The translations under genes and the position numbers were made by a program. Positions 8,217 through 16,805 of a stretch of DNA of 25,042 nt are shown here, in pieces. How positions within the stretch are numbered: the stretch's first letter is position 1; every line of letters starts with the position of its first letter. The stretch lies in assembly GCA_001789355.1 (NCBI GenBank), contig MFZI01000029.1:6657-31698 (forward strand). Direction: 5' to 3'. The DNA comes from Candidatus Roizmanbacteria bacterium RIFCSPHIGHO2_01_FULL_39_8 (GTDB lineage: Bacteria > Patescibacteriota > Microgenomatia > UBA1406 > GWC2-37-13). A model generated the notes under the pieces. It saw only the letters and a list, made by a program, of their open reading frames with translations. It was not told the DNA's origin and ran no database searches.

Positions 8217-9155
8217 TTATATTGTCAAGACAGTTTGCGACAAAGTTTTTTTGATTCCAGCAGTTATACCATATTTCGGCTTCCAGTGAAATTCTGTAGT
8301 GAATCGATTTATATCCAAAATCACTTTGTCAACGTCGATCGGCCTCTTTTTTTTATAGACCGGGGTGATTTTGACGGGCGACAATTTTTTTATGATATTC
8401 CAAATTGTATTGATAGACGTGCCTCTGCCGCTGCCCAGATTATATACTTGGTATTTAGTTTTCTTATCAAAGGAGATTAGCATTGCCTGAATCAGGTCTT
8501 CAATAAAGATAAAGTCTCTTATGATTTTGCCTTTGTTGAACAGAATCGGTCTGGAATTCGTGCGAATACTGCTCATGATTGTTGGTATGATTCCGAAGCC
8601 CTTCTGTAAGCTTTGACGAGGGCCAAATGCATTACTAATCCTATAAATTAAAACAGGAATACTATACATTTCAGAAAAATAGTTCAAATAAAATTCGATG
8701 CTTGCTTTAGCAATAGCATGGGGTGAGGAAGGCAGGATGCTTGCGGATTCTCCAATCGGGAATTTTTTCTTGTGCCCGTATACCCCGCCACCTGATGAGG
8801 CAAAAACGTATTTTTTGATACCAATTTTGAAGACAGTCTGGGCCAATAACACATTGGTAAAAATATGATCTTTTATTTCGTCGATTGGCTTATTCATCGA
8901 ACTAATAGGAAGAGATGAACTTATCAGATTGAACACGATATCTTTTGGCTTAACAGTTTTTTTGATTAATTCGATATTTTCAATAGATCCCTTGATGAAG
9001 GTTATTTTATTTATTAGGCGAGAAAGATTTGAATAGTCTTTTTTTGACCCTCTGGCAAAAACCACTACTTCATAATTATTGTCTGTCAATGCTTCTGCCA
9101 AATAGCTTCCAATAAATCCCCCGCCTCCAAATATCACGCATCTTTTTTTTGTCAT
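8217..9155 (-). CDS. NAD-dependent epimerase/dehydratase (extended SDR), atypical catalytic residue
   Basis: A 312-residue extended SDR protein like UDP-sugar 4-epimerases. The N-terminal dinucleotide site is FGGGGFIGSYLAE (residues 9-21). The Ser of the catalytic triad is in FASSGGGVYG (S120/S121). Later, RISNAFGPRQ, RDFIFIEDL and YNLGSGRGTS match the substrate-binding half of GalE-type enzymes. The usual YxxxK is replaced by HAIAK (H146, K150): the codon is CAT where a Tyr codon is expected. The enzyme may still bind NAD and sugar nucleotide with altered chemistry, or the His may act as the acid/base. It lies between a large YfhO-like gene and a methyltransferase gene in the same direction. 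Probable role: epimerising or dehydrating a UDP-sugar for the locus. Confidence 0.85.
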   Translation of the reverse strand: MTKKRCVIFGGGGFIGSYLAEALTDNNYEVVVFARGSKKDYSNLSRLINKITFIKGSIENIELIKKTVKPKDIVFNLISSSLPISSMNKPIDEIKDHIFTNVLLAQTVFKIGIKKYVFASSGGGVYGHKKKFPIGESASILPSSPHAIAKASIEFYLNYFSEMYSIPVLIYRISNAFGPRQSLQKGFGIIPTIMSSIRTNSRPILFNKGKIIRDFIFIEDLIQAMLISFDKKTKYQVYNLGSGRGTSINTIWNIIKKLSPVKITPVYKKKRPIDVDKVILDINRFTTEFHWKPKYGITAGIKKTLSQTVLTI

Positions 9156-9196
9156 GACTTTGCTTATTTTCTATTGACAATTAATTTTTTTGTAAC

Positions 9197-11605
9197 TTAC
9201 TTCGCCGAATCGCCATTTCGTCTCTTTTGTGATTTCCATACATAGTTTTCTCTCGATACGAAATAGCCTAGTGTAATCAATATGGTTAAAAATGAAATAA
9301 GATAACCGATGTGAGATATTTTTTGCGGGGAATATTCGATAACTAACTCAAAATCATATGATCCAGCTGAATTTTTAATGCAATTAGTAGATTTTCTACA
9401 GAGTTCCATCGGATCGATGATCCAGGAGTTAGCAAAACTATTCACGATTAAGTGCGAATTAATTGACACATCTTTTTTAAGGAGAGTCTCAAATAAACTT
9501 CCTTCCGGTAAGTTATCATTCTGAGTAGTTCCCTTATTATTTATTGAAACATATTTATTATTCGGGCTTCTTTGGGATTTTAAGAGATTACTCTGATACA
9601 GCTTCCAACCCTCACTATATGTTTCGCTAAAGACCAGAGGAAAACCTGCTGACGCGTTTCTGATAATGACTCTATACTTTGTTTGGTTAATTTTTTTATA
9701 TTCGACCATCGGAGGTTTATTTAGTTTTGTCTTTAAATTCAGTACCATTTCTAACTTCTCCGACGTGTTTTGTGGAGAAAAAAAGATGCTATCTCTGAGC
9801 TGAATTTTATTGTCAACTATTAAGTTTGGAAGTTGATTTGGATCAGAGTCAATTATCACGATTCGATCAGGGACATATATATGAGGAAGGTATGAAGCAT
9901 TCTCATATAGAACAGCATTGTCGAAGGTTTTGACATGACGGTAATTTTTGGATATCTGACTATTTACTGCAAGTTGGTCAATATTGGTTGCATTATTTTT
10001 TACTACTATGTATCGAATATTAGAAAGGTTTAATAGTATGAAGGAGTTTGGATTTCCTTCGATCAGTTCTTTTTCGATAACGAGAGGTAAACTATAGGAT
10101 ACTCCAAAATCCTGAACTCTTTGATTGATTATTGGTTTATTTGCAACATACGGCAGCATTGGAATGCCAAAATACCAAGGATCTTCCTTCAGGAGTTCGT
10201 AACCCGGATCAAGCGGTAGAGTGAACACTTTGGTATCTTCTGGTTGTGAATCGATATAGCCAGCCAATCGATAATAATCGGGAGGAATTCTCATCCCGAG
10301 CTCGGCTGGTTTGGCGGGATCAGGTTGGAGATATGCAGGATATCTAAATAAAACAGGATACGAGCTAATTATGCTAAGAATGAATAATATGACGATAACC
10401 ACACCGTATACCACTCTTGACGGGAACCAATACTGTTTTACATAACGGGCAATTTCAAATAGAGAGAATGGAACAAGTATAGAGTAGGCTACTGCCGCAC
10501 CTAATATAAAATAAGCCGATGTTCTAAACAACCTAAATACGGGGATATATTCAAGCATAAATCTATACAAAAATCCAATAGGCGGATTCACGCTTTTTGC
10601 TAAAAAGAGAGATACAAGAGCCAAGATGATGAGAAATAAAATGTTTTTCACAATCTCCCGTCTTATAGTTCCTAGAAACAGAAGTGTTGAAAAAGCCAAA
10701 ATAGGCCGTAAATAGTGTAGCGTAAGCATAAACCAACTCGTGAGATAAAACTTAATTTGATCGCCAGCCATAGGTATTCCGTCGTGAAACAGACGAAACA
10801 TCTTTCCAATCACTGCAGTACCTTCGTCGGCAAACTTATGATCAACTCCAAATGTAATTGGGACTTCTTTTGAGATTGCTATAATATTGTGGTTAAAAAA
10901 GCTATTGCCGATCATGCCTAAGAAAAACCAAGCGTTGCACAAAATAACATAGATGACAACCAATGCCAGATAAAAGATGTTTTCTTTTATTCTCTTTGAA
11001 AGCAAAGCATACGTTATCGAATATAAAACCATGGGTCCCATGATGAGAAAAAAAGGTCTGGGGTGGGGGTCTGGCAAATTGCCTATACCTACAACAATTC
11101 CTATCAGGAGAGCAAAAAAATATCTGTTTTTTCTATGAATTCCCTCTATGAAAAGAGCTAACGCCAGCGGAACAAAAGCGATTGAGGGGTAGGCAAAGTA
11201 CATATTTAAAAAAGCCGGCGAAAAAAGGTATGAAATCGCAGACAGCAAAGCTATAAGCTTTTTTTGCGGGTGAGCTCTAAGAAGGACAGAGGCCAAGTAA
11301 TATACGCCAAGAGAACCGATGACGTGGAATAAATAGACATGAAAGAATTGAATTTGAGTCAGTGTGAGGGAAAGTTTGCTTAAGAGCAGATAAAAAAGGG
11401 TAATATAATGATATGAACTTAGAATGACCATGCCGTTGTTATTGTCTATCCATGTAGTCAAAAATTTTAGGTTTGCAGTGGGGTTGAGTGGAATCATGTG
11501 GTCCCCCGAAAAGAGAACCAAATTATTTTTAAAATCAAACCAAAAAAAATAAGCCAAACCGATCAATAGGATAAGAAAGATTGAAATAAAGTGACCTTTT
11601 TTCAT
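9197..11605 (-). CDS. YfhO/GT-C-like large membrane protein (paralogue 2)
   Basis: An 802-residue protein with a short N-terminal signal-anchor-like span, many further spans to about residue 420, an outer domain and a last span near 770-790. Conserved points shared with paralogue 3: SGDHMIP (D35) then W-x-D-x-NNG in the first outer loop, LPDPHPRP in the middle of the membrane region, SVNPPIGFLYRF, and in the outer domain IPPDYYRLAGYID, EDPWYFGIPMLP and VFSETYSEGWKLY. The last is the GWK-containing motif typical of YfhO-like proteins. Near the C-terminus a Cys pair (LCRKSTNC) may form a disulfide outside the membrane. The likely role is transfer of lipid-linked sugars on the outer face, or assistance to it. 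The start overlaps the stop of the upstream gene as ATGA (11602-11605), which fixes the start and implies coupled translation. Confidence 0.8.
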   Translation of the reverse strand: MKKGHFISIFLILLIGLAYFFWFDFKNNLVLFSGDHMIPLNPTANLKFLTTWIDNNNGMVILSSYHYITLFYLLLSKLSLTLTQIQFFHVYLFHVIGSLGVYYLASVLLRAHPQKKLIALLSAISYLFSPAFLNMYFAYPSIAFVPLALALFIEGIHRKNRYFFALLIGIVVGIGNLPDPHPRPFFLIMGPMVLYSITYALLSKRIKENIFYLALVVIYVILCNAWFFLGMIGNSFFNHNIIAISKEVPITFGVDHKFADEGTAVIGKMFRLFHDGIPMAGDQIKFYLTSWFMLTLHYLRPILAFSTLLFLGTIRREIVKNILFLIILALVSLFLAKSVNPPIGFLYRFMLEYIPVFRLFRTSAYFILGAAVAYSILVPFSLFEIARYVKQYWFPSRVVYGVVIVILFILSIISSYPVLFRYPAYLQPDPAKPAELGMRIPPDYYRLAGYIDSQPEDTKVFTLPLDPGYELLKEDPWYFGIPMLPYVANKPIINQRVQDFGVSYSLPLVIEKELIEGNPNSFILLNLSNIRYIVVKNNATNIDQLAVNSQISKNYRHVKTFDNAVLYENASYLPHIYVPDRIVIIDSDPNQLPNLIVDNKIQLRDSIFFSPQNTSEKLEMVLNLKTKLNKPPMVEYKKINQTKYRVIIRNASAGFPLVFSETYSEGWKLYQSNLLKSQRSPNNKYVSINNKGTTQNDNLPEGSLFETLLKKDVSINSHLIVNSFANSWIIDPMELCRKSTNCIKNSAGSYDFELVIEYSPQKISHIGYLISFLTILITLGYFVSRENYVWKSQKRRNGDSAK
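10248..10336. repeat. Near-identical DNA patch, copy 1 (paralogue 2)
   Basis: An 89-base stretch matching 13408-13496 at 88 of 89 positions by direct reading, the single difference being C/T at 10290/13450. It lies in the outer-domain coding region (IPPDYYRLAGYIDSQPE and flanks). Flanking sequence also matches well to about 10151, with scattered mismatches. The rest of the two genes is much more divergent. Confidence 0.9.
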
Positions 11606-12054
11606 TCAGTGATGCTCCGTAATTTATTGATTGCGCTTTTAATATCTGCATATTTCAACTGCATATAGGAATTCACGATTTGTGGTACTGAAAGGATAAA
11701 AGTAAAAAATAAAAGGAGAAAGATTGCTGAGAATAACTTTTCATATAGCATAGCCAGTAAAACAGAGCTTATTACAAGAGTTGCTTTTTCAATCCATGGC
11801 AACGCTAAAGGTGAAATAAATTGAATTTTTTTCGTTCGCCAAGCGATGTACCAACCCATTATGGCCAAGAAGTAACCGATAAGAAAGAGTTCGCGCAACT
11901 CTTCCTGACTAAAAGCATATTGGCTAAGATAGTTTTCTGAAGGCGCGACGAGTTGATATAGATGTTTAAAAACCATAAAGATAAAAATCAAAAGCGACGT
12001 TGTTTGGGTTAGGAATTGCAGCAGTGAAACTATTGAATCTTTATCGGTCTTCAT
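11602..12054 (-). CDS. Small polytopic membrane protein (copy B, short form)
   Basis: A 150-residue membrane protein with about four spans and a short charged C-terminus. I choose the Met at 12054 rather than an in-frame Met eight codons earlier at 12078, because the later one overlaps the upstream stop as ATGA, the junction type used across the operon. It also aligns with the start of the paralogue at 2314-3384. The shared region includes HLYQLVAPSENY and the following helix. Unlike that paralogue it stops after the membrane part and lacks the IPT/TIG-like outer domain. Function unknown; it is translated together with its small partner upstream and the large YfhO-like protein downstream. Confidence 0.68.
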   Translation of the reverse strand: MKTDKDSIVSLLQFLTQTTSLLIFIFMVFKHLYQLVAPSENYLSQYAFSQEELRELFLIGYFLAIMGWYIAWRTKKIQFISPLALPWIEKATLVISSVLLAMLYEKLFSAIFLLLFFTFILSVPQIVNSYMQLKYADIKSAINKLRSITE

Positions 12055-12434
12055 TGATTTTTCCGCAATGAATAACATAATTGGATAACGCTTAGAATTA
12101 AGAGAAGATAAGAAAACACAGCTAGATTTTCTGCTGTGAAGGAGTATTGTCCCATGAGAAGGATGGGTACAAGGAGGAAAGACAGTAAGGCCAGATAGAG
12201 AGTTGTCCTGTGCGGCGGCCGAAACAGAAATAAAAAAACCAGATAGATCAAAAAAAGAAGCGTTCCATTACTTTTAATCTGAAACTGGAGGCTAAAAATA
12301 GCGAGCAGAAAAAATAAAACATAAAATGAGCGGAGTCTTATACCATGAGCGATGGATTTTCTTATAGCCAGGAATTGAATCATCATAGTTACTATACCAC
12401 AAAGACCTAAAACATACATTATAGTTATAAACAT
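12051..12434 (-). CDS. Small polytopic membrane protein (copy B of the 173-residue protein)
   Basis: A 127-residue, highly hydrophobic protein with about four spans. No named family is recognised. The C-terminal YSFTAENLAVFSYLLLILS and basic tail match the 173-residue protein at 3371-3892; this copy is shorter at the N-terminus. An alternative start is the Met at 12419. Its end overlaps the next gene's start as ATGA. A 69-bp gap precedes it, the largest within this part of the block. The gap contains AT-rich stretches (for example TATACA on the minus strand) but no convincing promoter. Confidence 0.65.
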   Translation of the reverse strand: MFITIMYVLGLCGIVTMMIQFLAIRKSIAHGIRLRSFYVLFFLLAIFSLQFQIKSNGTLLFLIYLVFLFLFRPPHRTTLYLALLSFLLVPILLMGQYSFTAENLAVFSYLLLILSVIQLCYSLRKNQ

Positions 12435-12503
12435 GTATATTCGTGTAATAAATACTTTCCTGACCAGAATGAAATTGGACAGCGCAAAAAACAGATATAA
12501 AAA

Positions 12504-14756
12504 TTAGATTTTACGTAATTTTTCATAGATAAAATAGAGGGAAGTAATTATTATCGTCACAATGCTCATAAGGTATCCTGCGTTTGACATCTCTTGCGGA
12601 AAATACTCGAGGGAAAGCTCAAAATTATAGGATTGGTCGGGATTTAGTGAGCAATCTCCCTGTTGTCTGCACAACTCTGAAGGTTTAACAATCCAGGAGT
12701 TGGCGAAGCTATTTGCTTCAACATGGTATGTGTCGGGCAATAGCGATCTGCGTAAGTAAAGTTTCCAGCCGTAGTGAAAAGTCTCGCTAAAAATGAGGGG
12801 AAAATCTGAAGAAGCATTACGAACGGTTACAAGGTATTTAGTCTGGCTCATTTTTTTATAGGTGATTGCAGGTAGTTTAACCATTTCGCTTTTTAAACTC
12901 TCCAACATATCTATTTTTTGTTTTGTGTTTTGCAAAGTGAAGTAAATAGCTTCTTTATCGCGAAGATTATTTGTATTAATCACTCCGGCTATTTGTTCTG
13001 GAACAGAGTCTGTTATTACAATGCGATCTGGAACGTATACATGAGGGAGGTAACTCGGATTTTCATACATCAGGTAATTTCCAAAAGTTTTCACCAAGCC
13101 ATAATGTTTAGATATATTCGTATTTGCCTTCAATTTGTCTATGTTGGTAGCATTATTTTTAACTATAATATAGCGGATATTTGATATATTCAGTAAAAAT
13201 ACAGAGGTTTCATTTCCTTCGATCAATTCGTTTTCTATGATTATAGGCAAACTGAAAGACCCACTAAAATCGCGAACTCTTTGATTAATAATAGGTGTAC
13301 GCATGATCCACGGCAGCATCGGAATGCCAAAATACCAAGGGTCTTCCTTCAGGATTTCGTATCCCGGATCAAGCGGTAGAGAAATTGTTTTGCTATCTTC
13401 CGGCTGCGAATCGATATAGCCAGCCAATCGATAATAATCGGGAGGAATTTTCATCCCGAGCTCGGCTGGTTTGGCGGGATCAGGTTGGAGATATGCCTGA
13501 TACCTCAATAAAATTGGGTATGAGTTGACTAAGCTTAAGATAAGCAAAACGATCCCTGCACATACTGCCAGCCGTTTGTATGTGCCGAAATACTTGACGA
13601 TCTCAACTACTGTGAAAGGGACTAAAATGGAATAGGCAATCGCAGTTCCTAATATAAAATATGACGAGTGTCTAAAGACGCGAAAGATAGGAATGTATTC
13701 GAGTGCAAATCGGTAGAGAGAACCAAAAGGAGGATTCACGCTTTTTGCGAGAAATAAGAAGGTTAGAGCTAAAATTACAAGGAAGAGCATATTTTGGGCA
13801 ATTTTTTTTTCTTTATTTTTGAGGAAAAGCAGCGCTGAAAAAGCTAGGAGGGGGCGCGAATAGTTTGCTAAAATCATGATCCAATTTGAGACAAAAAACT
13901 GGAGTCGAGCGGCAGTGAGCGGTAAATTGTCGTGAAATAAGCGTACCATTCTCATGATCAGAGCCGTTCCCTCTTCTCCAAACTTATTATTGACTCCAAA
14001 AGTGAAGGGAACCTCCTTGGCTATGGAAATCACGCGCGAATCCAGAATGGCATTGCTTATAAAACCTAAAAAAAACCAGGCATTCAATAAAAAAATAAAG
14101 AGAAGAACGAGGAAAAGATATGAAAGAATGCGTTTTACTTTTTTTGTCACGTAAGCTTCGAGCGCAGCATATAAAAAAATTGGCGTCAGTATCAGAAACG
14201 GAGGCCTCGGATGAGGATCCGGCAAACCGGCTAGACTCATGACGAGGCCGATTGCCAGAGCGAAGAGATATGTACGCTTTCTCGACATGCCGTCGATAAA
14301 AAGTGCCAGCGCCAGTGGTACAAATCCAATCGACGTATAGGCAAAGTACATATTTAAAAAAGCCGGCGAGAATAGATAGGTGATTCCCGCGAGAAGTGAA
14401 ATCAATATTTTTTGCGGATGTTTTGATAAAAGTACGTGAGCTAAATAAAATATGCTTAACGCTCCGACAACGTGGATTGTATAGACGTGTATAAACTGGA
14501 TCGTCGTTAAAGACAGCGAAAACTTGGATAAAAACGAATAAAGAAGGATCAGAAAATGAAGAGAACTCATAATGATTGTTCCATTGTTATTATCCACCCA
14601 CATGCTTAAATACTTTACGTTTGTCTGGGGTTGTAGCGGAATGCCGATATCCCATCCGATGAGAACGAACCCCTTTTCAAAATTAAACCAAAAAAAATAG
14701 GCGAGCCCTAGCAGTAGGATGGCGAGGATTGAAAAAAAAATTGATTTCTTCATCAT
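12504..14756 (-). CDS. YfhO/GT-C-like large membrane protein (paralogue 3)
   Basis: About 750 residues from the Met at 14756. I prefer this to an upstream in-frame Met at 14801 because it aligns with paralogue 2's start and overlaps the GT4 stop as ATGA. The N-terminal span is followed by GWDIGIP (D36) and WVDNNNG in the first outer loop, then LPDPHPRPP, SVNPPFGSLYRF and FRHSSYFILG in the membrane part. The outer domain carries IPPDYYRLAGYID, EDPWYFGIPMLPW and IFSETFHYGWKLYL. A Cys pair (LCRQQGDC) and a last span end the protein. It lacks a segment of roughly 30-40 residues (with an NDNL motif) present before FANSWI in the other two. Probable lipid-linked sugar transferase of the outer membrane face; acceptor unknown. 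Confidence 0.8.
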   Translation of the reverse strand: MMKKSIFFSILAILLLGLAYFFWFNFEKGFVLIGWDIGIPLQPQTNVKYLSMWVDNNNGTIIMSSLHFLILLYSFLSKFSLSLTTIQFIHVYTIHVVGALSIFYLAHVLLSKHPQKILISLLAGITYLFSPAFLNMYFAYTSIGFVPLALALFIDGMSRKRTYLFALAIGLVMSLAGLPDPHPRPPFLILTPIFLYAALEAYVTKKVKRILSYLFLVLLFIFLLNAWFFLGFISNAILDSRVISIAKEVPFTFGVNNKFGEEGTALIMRMVRLFHDNLPLTAARLQFFVSNWIMILANYSRPLLAFSALLFLKNKEKKIAQNMLFLVILALTFLFLAKSVNPPFGSLYRFALEYIPIFRVFRHSSYFILGTAIAYSILVPFTVVEIVKYFGTYKRLAVCAGIVLLILSLVNSYPILLRYQAYLQPDPAKPAELGMKIPPDYYRLAGYIDSQPEDSKTISLPLDPGYEILKEDPWYFGIPMLPWIMRTPIINQRVRDFSGSFSLPIIIENELIEGNETSVFLLNISNIRYIIVKNNATNIDKLKANTNISKHYGLVKTFGNYLMYENPSYLPHVYVPDRIVITDSVPEQIAGVINTNNLRDKEAIYFTLQNTKQKIDMLESLKSEMVKLPAITYKKMSQTKYLVTVRNASSDFPLIFSETFHYGWKLYLRRSLLPDTYHVEANSFANSWIVKPSELCRQQGDCSLNPDQSYNFELSLEYFPQEMSNAGYLMSIVTIIITSLYFIYEKLRKI
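13408..13496. repeat. Near-identical DNA patch, copy 2 (paralogue 3)
   Basis: The partner of 10248-10336 (88 of 89 bases identical), in the same codon register. A second shorter identity of 32 bases joins 14338-14369 and 11190-11221 in the membrane half of the same two genes. Confidence 0.9.
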
Positions 14757-15895
14757 GGTGAATTGTATTTCCGCAAAATATTTTGAATGATTGCTCTCCA
14801 AGAATAGTATGGTTCGGTAAGTGTGCGTATATTCGTAAAGTGTTTTTCATTATTGACCATATAATTCATTTTCTCCTCTAACTCTTTTTGATTGGTGACG
14901 AGGAACCCAATCTTACTTTGAATGTTTGTCGGTGCCTCAAAAAGATTGGAACTTAGGATAGGGATGTCGCATGCCAATGCTTCACAGGGAGCGACACCCA
15001 TCCCACTCGTCTTTGCTTTATAGGGCGGGCAGAGCATACAGTATGCGTCGGAAGCGTTAAAGTACGGGGCGAGTTTTTTATTATCTATCCATTCAATGAT
15101 GCGGTCGGCATTTTTTTTTGCATAGTCATAATATTCATTGTTTTTCGTCCAGCCAATCAAGATAAGATAGGTATCGTAGGCTTCCTTGATTTTTAAGTGT
15201 GCGTCAATGATTTCTTTGACTCCTTTCGTTCTGTCAAATCTTCCGACAAATAAAAATATTGTTTTTTTGAGAGGTAAACCCAATTTTCTTCTCGCCTCAA
15301 TCCTGTCCCGTGGTTTAAAAAGGTCATAATCAACTCCCAGATTCTGCAGAGATATTTTCTTGGGATCAATACGGCAGTTATCTACCAGATAAGGAATTCT
15401 ATTTCTCATGCAGACGAAAAAATGTTTTACATATTTGAAGAAATACCTTTCGAACGGTGTAATGAATATTTTTTCAAAAAGAAGTAAAATATCAGGCGTA
15501 CGATAGCCGTGGAACTGGATAAAAATTGGATTATTTTTAACGGTAGAGATAATCTGCCATACCAACAAGCTGCGCTCACCCTGTATATGAATAACCGTCT
15601 CTTTATTCTTAGCGATTTCTTTTAAGGCTCGCATCATGAGAGGAGAGAAAATGATGCCAAAAAAAGATTCAAGTCCCTTATCGTACGTCCAAGCGGGAAA
15701 AAGATGATAGGTAATTCCGTCTTCCTTCCAGATTTTTTCCTGTTTGATGCTCGTCACCGCATAAAAACACTCGTTTTCATACCCCTTTGCATATGTATGC
15801 ATATATCTGGCTGTTCGTGCTGCCCATCCGTAATATACATGTTCTTTGGTGAAAGGAGCCGTGTGGCATTGGATGTGAATAACCCTAGGTTTCAT
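14753..15895 (-). CDS. GT4-family glycosyltransferase
   Basis: A 380-residue GT-B fold glycosyltransferase. The N-terminal half includes VIHIQCHTAPFTKEH and later VIHIQGERSLL. The C-terminal donor-binding half has FLFVGRFDRTKG (near residue 215) and MGVAPCEALACD (near 298), the E-containing motif of retaining family 4 enzymes. Expected to use an NDP-sugar in the cytoplasm to extend a lipid-linked glycan. It starts 2 bases after the acetyltransferase stop and its stop overlaps the next start as ATGA. It is the full-length paralogue that shows the other GT4 gene (6324-7493) must start further upstream than its first GTG. Confidence 0.9.
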   Translation of the reverse strand: MKPRVIHIQCHTAPFTKEHVYYGWAARTARYMHTYAKGYENECFYAVTSIKQEKIWKEDGITYHLFPAWTYDKGLESFFGIIFSPLMMRALKEIAKNKETVIHIQGERSLLVWQIISTVKNNPIFIQFHGYRTPDILLLFEKIFITPFERYFFKYVKHFFVCMRNRIPYLVDNCRIDPKKISLQNLGVDYDLFKPRDRIEARRKLGLPLKKTIFLFVGRFDRTKGVKEIIDAHLKIKEAYDTYLILIGWTKNNEYYDYAKKNADRIIEWIDNKKLAPYFNASDAYCMLCPPYKAKTSGMGVAPCEALACDIPILSSNLFEAPTNIQSKIGFLVTNQKELEEKMNYMVNNEKHFTNIRTLTEPYYSWRAIIQNILRKYNSP

Positions 15896-15897
15896 AG

Positions 15898-16413
15898 CTA
15901 TTTTATCTTTCTTCCAGATTTATTAACTTTCCCGTGGACTCTCGCGGGGTTACCGTAAGCCAGGGCAAAAGGCGGAATGTCTTTTGTGACGACCGCTCCT
16001 CCGCCGATGAGAGCGTATTCACCAATAGTAATTCCCGGGATAAGAGTGACGTTAGCTCCTATGGAGGCGCCTTTTTTGATATGAATATTTTTCGCAAACC
16101 AGTCTCTCCCTTCTTTGACCATTTCACCATTTTCACTGACCGATCTCGGATTTTTATTATTGCTAAAACAAACATGCGGACCGATAAAGACAAAGTCATC
16201 TAAGACTACACCTCTGTAGATGGATACATTATTTTGAATATTGCATTTTTTGCCGATCTTAACATATTTATCGATATACACTCCTTTTCCGATCGTAGAG
16301 TTCTCCCCTATCTCGACTTTGTCGAGTATCTGAACGTAGTGCCAAATTTTCACACCGCATCCGATTTTTGCAGTCGTTGCTATTTCGGCGGTCTTATGAA
16401 TATATGTCTTCAT
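15898..16413 (-). CDS. Left-handed beta-helix (hexapeptide) acyltransferase, WbpD/WlbB-like
   Basis: A 171-residue protein made almost wholly of hexapeptide repeats ([LIV]-G-x4): IGCGVKIWH, IGENSTIGKGVYID, IGKKCNIQNNVSIY and, after an insert, IGANVTLIPGITIGEYALIGGGAVVTKDIP. It ends with AYGNPARVHG. The insert FSNNKNPRS and the order of repeats fit the WbpD/WlbB/FdtC group, which acetylate an amino group on an NDP-sugar using acetyl-CoA and work as trimers. With the 4,6-dehydratase and cupin genes just upstream, it probably finishes an N-acetylated amino-deoxy sugar nucleotide. The start overlaps the cupin stop as ATGA (16410-16413). The family is sure; the exact sugar is not. Confidence 0.9.
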   Translation of the reverse strand: MKTYIHKTAEIATTAKIGCGVKIWHYVQILDKVEIGENSTIGKGVYIDKYVKIGKKCNIQNNVSIYRGVVLDDFVFIGPHVCFSNNKNPRSVSENGEMVKEGRDWFAKNIHIKKGASIGANVTLIPGITIGEYALIGGGAVVTKDIPPFALAYGNPARVHGKVNKSGRKIK

Positions 16414-16805
16414 AATAGTTTGTAGCGATAGGTATCAGGATCGTTTTGGTCATGAACTTCATTTACCAAAGCCAACAAAATCGTCTCATTTTTTCCTACA
16501 TTTTTGAATGCATGAGCAATATTCGGCTTAAAGTTGAGCATTAAATTCTGGCGATCTTTCAATATAAACTCTTCTTTTTGTTTCGTTTTTAGATCAATGA
16601 CACAGACTTTGCAGGTACCTTGAATGAGATAGAACCATTCAGATTTTCGTCTATGGTAATGGTTGCCCCGAACGACTCTAGGATCGAATTTAGAAACAAA
16701 GAAATGTTTTGATTCTTGAACAATTTTTTTAAATGTATTTTCTACCAATGTCCCGTTTTCAAATTGATACTGCCGCAGTTTGATTTTTCTTATTATCTTA
16801 GTCAT
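16410..16805 (-). CDS. Stand-alone cupin similar to the CapF C-terminal domain
   Basis: A 131-residue single-domain cupin. VRGNHYHRRKSEWF (R46, H49, H51, E56) and a late NIAHAF (H98) provide the HxH-E-H metal-binding set. The tail NDPDTYRY matches the end of the cupin half of CapF/WbjC enzymes, where that domain inverts C3 of the UDP-4-keto-6-deoxy-HexNAc made by CapE. Here the SDR reductase half of CapF is missing from the gene. It overlaps both neighbours by ATGA. An alternative is a 3,4-ketoisomerase of the FdtA type, but RGNHYH and DPDTY favour CapF. Likely acts on the product of the adjacent dehydratase. Confidence 0.82.
   Translation of the reverse strand: MTKIIRKIKLRQYQFENGTLVENTFKKIVQESKHFFVSKFDPRVVRGNHYHRRKSEWFYLIQGTCKVCVIDLKTKQKEEFILKDRQNLMLNFKPNIAHAFKNVGKNETILLALVNEVHDQNDPDTYRYKLL

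Noticed and set aside
9156..9196. TTGACA sequence in the gap before the SDR epimerase gene as a -35
   Set aside because: It lies on the plus strand, where no gene starts downstream, and has no matching -10 at the right distance.
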